This document shows, piece after piece, positions 60,701 through 64,000 of a stretch of DNA of 64,000 nt; position 1 is the first letter of the stretch; every line of letters starts with the position of its first letter. Below the pieces are notes generated by a model. It ran no database searches and was not told where the DNA came from. It saw only the letters and a program-made list of their open reading frames with translations. A program made the translations under genes and the position numbers. The DNA comes from Theobroma cacao (Eukaryota; Streptophyta; Magnoliopsida; Malvales; Malvaceae): assembly GCF_000208745.1 (NCBI RefSeq), contig NC_030851.1:19164880-19228879 (forward strand). The letters are read 5' to 3'.

Positions 60701-63700
60701 ATTCTGAATCATATAGGACTGAAATTTATCAGAAAAATATTCTCTAGCATTATTACTTCGCAATGTGCGCACAAAAACATTAAATTGTGTTTTTACTTCA
60801 GCACAAAAGGCGCAAAAAATAGAAAATAACTCAGAACGATTTTTCATTAAGTATAGCCAAGTGACACGAGAATAGTCATCAACAAAAGTAACAAAGTATT
60901 TAAAACCAGATTTAGACACAATAGGACAAGGACCCCAAATATCAGAATGGACTAACTCAAAAGTGGACATAGACCGTTTATTGACTCTAGACACTAAAGG
61001 GAGACGATGATGTTTGGCAAACTGACATGACTCACGATCTAACGAAGATACATTTTGAAATTTAGGACATAATTTTTTTTAGGAAGATAGAGAAGGATGT
61101 CCCAACCGACAATGCACCTCAAAGGGGGTCAATACACTTGAACAAGCAATGGATCTCGACACCTGTGTGTCAAGGTAGTAGAGACCTCGAGACTCACGAT
61201 TTTTACCAATAATCCGCTTCGTCATAAGATCTTGAAATAGACAAAAATTGGGAAAGAATGAGATACAACATCTCAAAGCATGAGTGAGTTTACTAACAGA
61301 GATTAGATTAAAATAAAACTTTGGTAGATTTAAGACATTGGACAATGAAATTGATGGAGTTGGATTAATAGTTCCAGAACCAAGAACACAAGAGGTTGAT
61401 CCATCGGCTAAAGTAACATTAGAGGAGGTTGTATGTGATTGGAAAGTGAAAAATATATTCGAATTACCTGTCATATGATCTGAGGCACCAGAATCAATGA
61501 CCCATTTGGATGATGTGGAAATAAGACATGTAGTGGAGTTACTTGACTCAGCAATAGCTGTGATAGGAGAAGTAATGGATTTTAATGATTCCTGGTACTG
61601 AGAGAATTGAGCAAATTTATCTGCAGAAACTATAATAATCTTATCAGAAGATGAAGTATTAGAAGCTACAACATTTGCTGATTGACCTCGCTAAGAATTA
61701 TTTTGGAGTTTTCTGCAAAAACACTTTGTATGGCCCGGCTCATGACAATAATAGCACACAATTCCTCCTGACTCTTGACTACGACTATCAACATCTCGGT
61801 TACGATTGCCTATTCCCCACCTCTGTTACCACTTATATTGTTCTGACGACTTACAAGAGCACTGTTATTAGTGTAAGCCAAAGTGAAGCTAGAGCTTTCT
61901 GTACAAAGTACTCTCGTAAAGGTATCATGCAGAGAGGAGATCTCGGAACTAGAAAGAATCTGAGATTTGACAGTCTCAAGCTCTGGAGGGAGACCTGCAA
62001 GAAAACTCATAACCGCCATTTGCTCCTGTTGAGCCTGCTGAACCTTCACATCCGGACTAAAAGGCAACAGAACATTAAGCCCCTCATAAATTCTTTTAAA
62101 ATCCATAAAATAGGCTGTGAGAAACCTATCTTGTTTCTCTGCATGATAAAATGCTTTACATACCTCATAAATACAAGAGATATTCATTTTACTAGAATAT
62201 AAAACATCTAAATAATCCATCAACTCTTTAACAAACTCACAATGATTAATCAGGCTAATAATCTCACTATTAATGGAATTTCGAATCTGCAAGAACAGCC
62301 ATGCATCTTCCCTCATTCAGGTTTGCCTTGTATTATCAGTAGGAGGGTCATTAGTAATATGATCATCCTTATCAATACTTCTTAAATAGACCCGAACTGT
62401 CTTGCTCCAATCCAAATAATTGGAACCATTAAGTTTATGCTCTGTGATCTTTGTCATCACAGGAATCACATCAGCCACTACCATTGATTTTTTCTCTAGC
62501 ACAGACTCTGCCATCCTGAAAACCCAGTAAGAAAACCCAACAAGGATACCAAACTATCTTGTTGAAACCTTCTAGCGTGAAGACCAGAAGAGAAGATCGG
62601 AGTGAATCTTCGATAGATGGCCGGCATGTGGAATAGAACCAGAAACTAAGAACTCTGTTTCAAAGGAAACAGATCTGCCAAAACAGCTTTTTGGCTCTGA
62701 TACTATGTTATTTAGGAAGAGAAAACACAATATATTTCATTCATAATACATCATCTATATATACAGCCTAAACATCTCTAAAATAGGAAAAGAATAAAGA
62801 AAATAAAATCCCTATAATTATAATGATCCTCAATCCTTATAATTATGGTGATTTCTAATTCATATAATCACGTTTATTAATAAAAAAATATTTACACATT
62901 TCCTATTCTATAACAGTTACCTTGCTGCACAAAGCAAACATTTTCTTTGGTTCTGGTAGTTATCCAGCCATGTTGAGACACTTTATTTCCTGTTCATCAC
63001 TTTAACAAGATTCGCTTTATTTACTTGATCATTTCAAGAATCTTCAAGAAAATGAAACCAATTTGCCTTTATTGAGATTCACCCCATATTCATTTTTCAT
63101 GACTCTAAAATTGATTTTTTGTTCTTTTCCATGTTGATTTTGAGTAGGTGAACATTTACTGCAAGTTTTGATGATAACATGAACTGAAGATATATATTAA
63201 TATTCAATCATACTGCTATTTTTTTGTTTAAAAAGGAACTTCTTTTCATTAGGTAGAGAATCATAATTTCATAATTGTTTTTGGGCATGCATTTGACATG
63301 CAATTGATCTCTCTCTTTCGTTCTCTACTCTCATTTGTGTATCTGTACATTGGAGAGAAATTCTCAAATGAAACAATTCACGCTTGCTGCTTGTTGATTA
63401 TGCATCCATTTTGCTGGTTAATTATTGGTTTGTGCATGGATGTCTACATAGAGAAGAGGAAGAGCAGGCCGAGTTCAACCAGGAGAATGTTACCATCTCT
63501 ATCCTCGATGCGTATATGATGCCTTCAGTGAATATCAATTACCTGAAATTTTGAGAACACCTTTGCAGTCTCTTTGTCTGCAAATCAAAAGTTTGAAGCT
63601 CGGAAGTATATCTGAATTCCTATCAAGGGCATTGCAGTCACCAGAGTTACTAGCGGTAGTGGTTCATTTGATATATTGGTTTTACTTTTATTCTATTTTC

Positions 63701-63925
63701 AATATCATATTAGAAAACAGGCACTTTCCACTTTATAAGTTTTCAATTGAAGTAATTATCAAAGGCCCGGTTTACTGCTTTTGCATGAATATAGACATTC
63801 TATACTTGTGTGCTCCTCCTGTTAACATTTTTATTTGATTAAACTGTGATTGTAGGTTCAAAATGCCATTGAATATTTAAAGATCATTGGGGCTTTGGAT
63901 GAGAACGAAAATCTGACTGTGTTGG
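42228..63925 (+). CDS. DExH/DEAH-box ATP-dependent RNA helicase, DHX36/DExH3-like (3' end outside window)
   Basis: Thirteen exons join in frame: 42228-42713, 44747-44901, 44990-45077, 45853-46098, 50194-50289, 52204-52392, 52509-52668, 52745-52875, 53760-53927, 54011-54283, 54413-54607, 63452-63655, 63856-~63925. All introns follow GT-AG. About 820 residues are visible of a family usually ~1,100-1,200 long; the rest of the HA2/OB-fold region lies beyond the window. Motifs: Walker A GETGCGKT (~363-370), DEIH (~464-467), SAT (~496-498), [10 protein letters not shown] in exon 11 and QRRGRAGR (~729-736). The protein should unwind RNA or G-quadruplex structures using ATP. The N-terminus has a Ser-rich, transit-peptide-like start, then [22 protein letters not shown], which also begins Arabidopsis DExH3/DExH5-type proteins (from memory), then Ala/Pro, Gln and Asn/Ser runs. 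No lesion is seen, so it is probably functional. Confidence 0.93.
42714..44746 (+). other. Helicase intron 1
   Basis: 2.0 kb. A (TTA)n microsatellite at about 42728-42749 starts 15 bases after the donor. No element or gene recognised. Confidence 0.85.
44747..44901 (+). CDS. Helicase exon 2
   Basis: [15 protein letters not shown] to ASRMGLY. Ends in phase 2 (AG|GTATCC), completed by C of exon 3 to give Ser. Confidence 0.9.
44990..45077 (+). CDS. Helicase exon 3
   Basis: [18 protein letters not shown] then [11 protein letters not shown], the highly conserved segment before the helicase core. The intron before it is only 88 bases. Confidence 0.92.
45853..46098 (+). CDS. Helicase exon 4
   Basis: [19 protein letters not shown] to [11 protein letters not shown], the linker upstream of the ATPase domain. 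It has a variable Ser-rich middle. Confidence 0.92.
46099..50193 (+). other. Helicase intron 4 (4.1 kb)
   Basis: Contains a candidate non-autonomous DNA element (46220-47145). The rest shows no convincing gene. ORFs of 60-105 codons on both strands have no recognisable domain. Confidence 0.8.
46220..47145. mobile_element. Candidate non-autonomous DNA transposon in intron 4
   Basis: The left edge (GGATAAAATATAAAAAGG, then CCCCTGTACT) and the reverse complement of the right edge (GGGTTAATTACACATTTGG, then TACCTGAGCT) are weakly similar terminal inverted repeats. The 'GGTACCTGAGC' style of end is common in plant non-autonomous elements. No clear target duplication and no ORF of transposase type. 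Confidence 0.35.
50194..50289 (+). CDS. Helicase exon 5
   Basis: [20 protein letters not shown] then [12 protein letters not shown], the segment just before motif I. Confidence 0.92.
50290..52203 (+). other. Helicase intron 5 (1.9 kb)
   Basis: No element or gene recognised. Confidence 0.8.
52204..52392 (+). CDS. Helicase exon 6 (motifs I and Ia)
   Basis: [18 protein letters not shown] holds the ATP-binding P-loop. [17 protein letters not shown] is motif Ia. Ends GES|GTTAGT. Confidence 0.94.
52509..52668 (+). CDS. Helicase exon 7 (motif II)
   Basis: VGYKVRLEG, then [13 protein letters not shown] and [17 protein letters not shown] is the Mg-ATP-binding motif II. Ends in phase 1. Confidence 0.94.
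52745..52875 (+). CDS. Helicase exon 8 (motif III)
   Basis: [19 protein letters not shown] then [19 protein letters not shown] couples ATP hydrolysis to unwinding. Confidence 0.94.
52876..53759 (+). other. Helicase intron 8
   Basis: T-rich, 0.9 kb. Nothing recognised beyond splice signals. Confidence 0.8.
53760..53927 (+). CDS. Helicase exon 9
   Basis: [20 protein letters not shown] to [11 protein letters not shown], the linker between the two RecA-like domains. Confidence 0.92.
54011..54283 (+). CDS. Helicase exon 10 (start of second RecA domain)
   Basis: [19 protein letters not shown], then [13 protein letters not shown] (motif IV) and [13 protein letters not shown]. Confidence 0.94.
54413..54607 (+). 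CDS. Helicase exon 11 (motif V)
   Basis: [19 protein letters not shown] and [19 protein letters not shown]. Ends KVSAQQ just before motif VI, so the QRRGRAGR motif is split by the giant intron. Confidence 0.94.
58182..58391 (-). repeat. 3' LTR of intronic copia
   Basis: 210 bp, next to the purine tract, so it is the 3' LTR in element orientation. Confidence 0.93.
58392..58407 (-). promoter_or_regulatory. Polypurine tract of intronic copia
   Basis: The minus strand reads CCAGCTTGAGGGGGAG directly before the LTR. Confidence 0.85.
58399..59400 (-). pseudogene. pol: Intronic copia pol: RT C-terminal part and RNase H
   Basis: YVDD at 59344-59355, then [21 protein letters not shown] and [25 protein letters not shown] near 58956 breaks the frame. 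RNase H follows with [26 protein letters not shown] and [15 protein letters not shown], ending LGDIFTKAL. The motifs are otherwise well kept. Confidence 0.9.
59415..59987 (-). pseudogene. pol: Intronic copia pol: RT N-terminal part
   Basis: RVT_2 with [53 protein letters not shown] and [16 protein letters not shown] frameshift around 59405-59415 separates it from the YVDD part. Confidence 0.9.
60351..61072 (-). pseudogene. pol: Intronic copia pol: integrase
   Basis: The rve core begins with the first Asp in VHSDIWGP. The second should lie in a SDNAREY-type stretch but reads RSNNAREYF, so Asp has become Asn. The third is in VVERKNRHL. The frame breaks near 60605, and the C-terminal part ([23 protein letters not shown]) continues to 60351. 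Loss of one catalytic Asp would inactivate strand transfer. Confidence 0.85.
61079..61510 (-). pseudogene. pol: Intronic copia protease and GAG-pre-integrase
   Basis: The protease active site is in [13 protein letters not shown], then [15 protein letters not shown] and [12 protein letters not shown]. The pre-integrase ends in [10 protein letters not shown], followed by a stop (minus-strand TAA near 61076). Confidence 0.85.
61690..62514 (-). pseudogene. gag: Intronic copia gag
   Basis: Starts [16 protein letters not shown] with [21 protein letters not shown], the UBN2/DUF4219-type opening. A TGA at 62317-62319 interrupts after RQT, where a Trp codon is expected. The capsid-like part runs 62316-61810. 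A CCHC knuckle ([14 protein letters not shown]) lies near 61705-61750 in another frame, followed by a stop. Confidence 0.85.
62694..62705 (-). promoter_or_regulatory. Primer-binding site of intronic copia
   Basis: The minus strand reads TAGTATCAGAGC directly next to the 5' LTR, one base off the canonical tRNA-Met site. Confidence 0.85.
62706..62915 (-). repeat. 5' LTR of intronic copia
   Basis: 210 bp, followed by the perfect GTTAC duplication. Confidence 0.93.
63452..63655 (+). CDS. Helicase exon 12 (motif VI)
   Basis: [19 protein letters not shown] to [12 protein letters not shown]. It completes motif VI (Arg finger) and enters the winged-helix/HA2 region. Donor GCG|GTAGTG. Confidence 0.94.
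63856..63925 (+). CDS. Helicase exon 13
   Basis: [20 protein letters not shown] then TVL(G), the start of HA2. The donor may be at 63926 (GTTGGT) or 63930 (GTAGAC). Cross-family conservation of the next residues would decide. Confidence 0.85.
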
Positions 63926-64000
63926 GTTGGTAGACACTTATATTTGCTTTTCCAGATTGATGCTTTTTAGTTTTTTGATAATTAGTTTGGAACTGTAGTC
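63926..64000 (+). other. Helicase intron 13, start only
   Basis: 75 bases of intron before the window ends. Confidence 0.75.

Larger units (their letters stand above)
58182..62915 (-). mobile_element. Ty1/copia retrotransposon with 210 bp LTRs, antisense in helicase intron 11
   Basis: LTRs at 58182-58391 and 62706-62915, both TGTTATTTAGG to CTATAACA in the plus-strand reading, with about 13 differences counted by hand. Perfect target duplication GTTAC (58177-58181 and 62916-62920). In element orientation: primer site, gag, protease, integrase, RT, RNase H, purine tract. Coding is close to complete but broken by stops and a frameshift. It is a compact element (4.7 kb) of a different lineage from the Sireviruses. 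Confidence 0.95.
54608..63451 (+). other. Helicase intron 11 (8.8 kb) with antisense copia
   Basis: Donor CAA|GTAAGG, acceptor CATAG|AGA. The intron hosts the antisense copia at 58182-62915. Without it the intron is ~4.1 kb. 54608-58181 and 62916-63451 show no other recognisable element. Confidence 0.88.

Noticed and set aside
61675..62202. 175-codon plus-strand ORF
   Set aside because: It is the antisense shadow of the intronic copia gag.

Overview
The window is nuclear DNA from a flowering plant, most likely a eudicot. It is AT-rich, split-gene DNA with layered LTR retrotransposons and one intact host gene. No bacterial, organellar or CRISPR-like content is visible. I cannot name the species.

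Layout. (1) 1-139 is an assembly gap. (2) 140-7419 is a Ty3/gypsy-type element with ~3 kb LTRs and an intact gag ORF but no protease, RT, RNase H or integrase: a gag-only (TR-GAG-like) element. (3) 7420-8878 is host DNA with an old duplicated block and a ~105 bp tandem repeat. (4) 8879-24817 is a decayed Ty1/copia element of Sirevirus type (gag with two zinc knuckles, pol, env-like ORF, several purine tracts). Two gypsy-type solo LTRs are nested in it: 11190-13781 reversed, with perfect TSD ATGAT, and 21561-24668 forward. (5) 24818-27425 is intergenic DNA with a small tRNA-derived SINE flanked by a perfect 19 bp target duplication. (6) 27426-41457 is a second copy of the same Sirevirus family, with perfect TSD CTAAG. 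It carries a solo-LTR-like insert (30950-33519) and a 1.2 kb insert with inverted-repeat arms (38162-39353). With the inserts removed the two Sireviruses are about 10.23 and 10.26 kb, which supports the nesting model. (7) 41458-42227 is the rest of the duplicated block and the probable promoter. (8) From 42228 to the window end is a host DExH/DEAH-box RNA helicase gene of the DHX36/DExH3 type. Thirteen exons are in view, all joined in frame, and the 3' end lies outside. Its eleventh intron (8.8 kb) holds a third, antisense Ty1/copia element (58182-62915) with 210 bp LTRs and perfect TSD GTTAC.

How it fits together. The helicase is the only host protein gene I can support. The rest is transposon-derived or non-coding. 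The most unusual signals are paired GTCGAC-centred palindromes at an exact 20 bp spacing in both LTRs and the internal DNA of the two Sireviruses, the gag-only element, the mini-SINE, the inverted-repeat insert, and a short TATA-bearing module present four times, once just upstream of the helicase. I found no clear sign of a wholly new kind of genetic system. Boundaries, splice sites and mismatch counts were read by hand.
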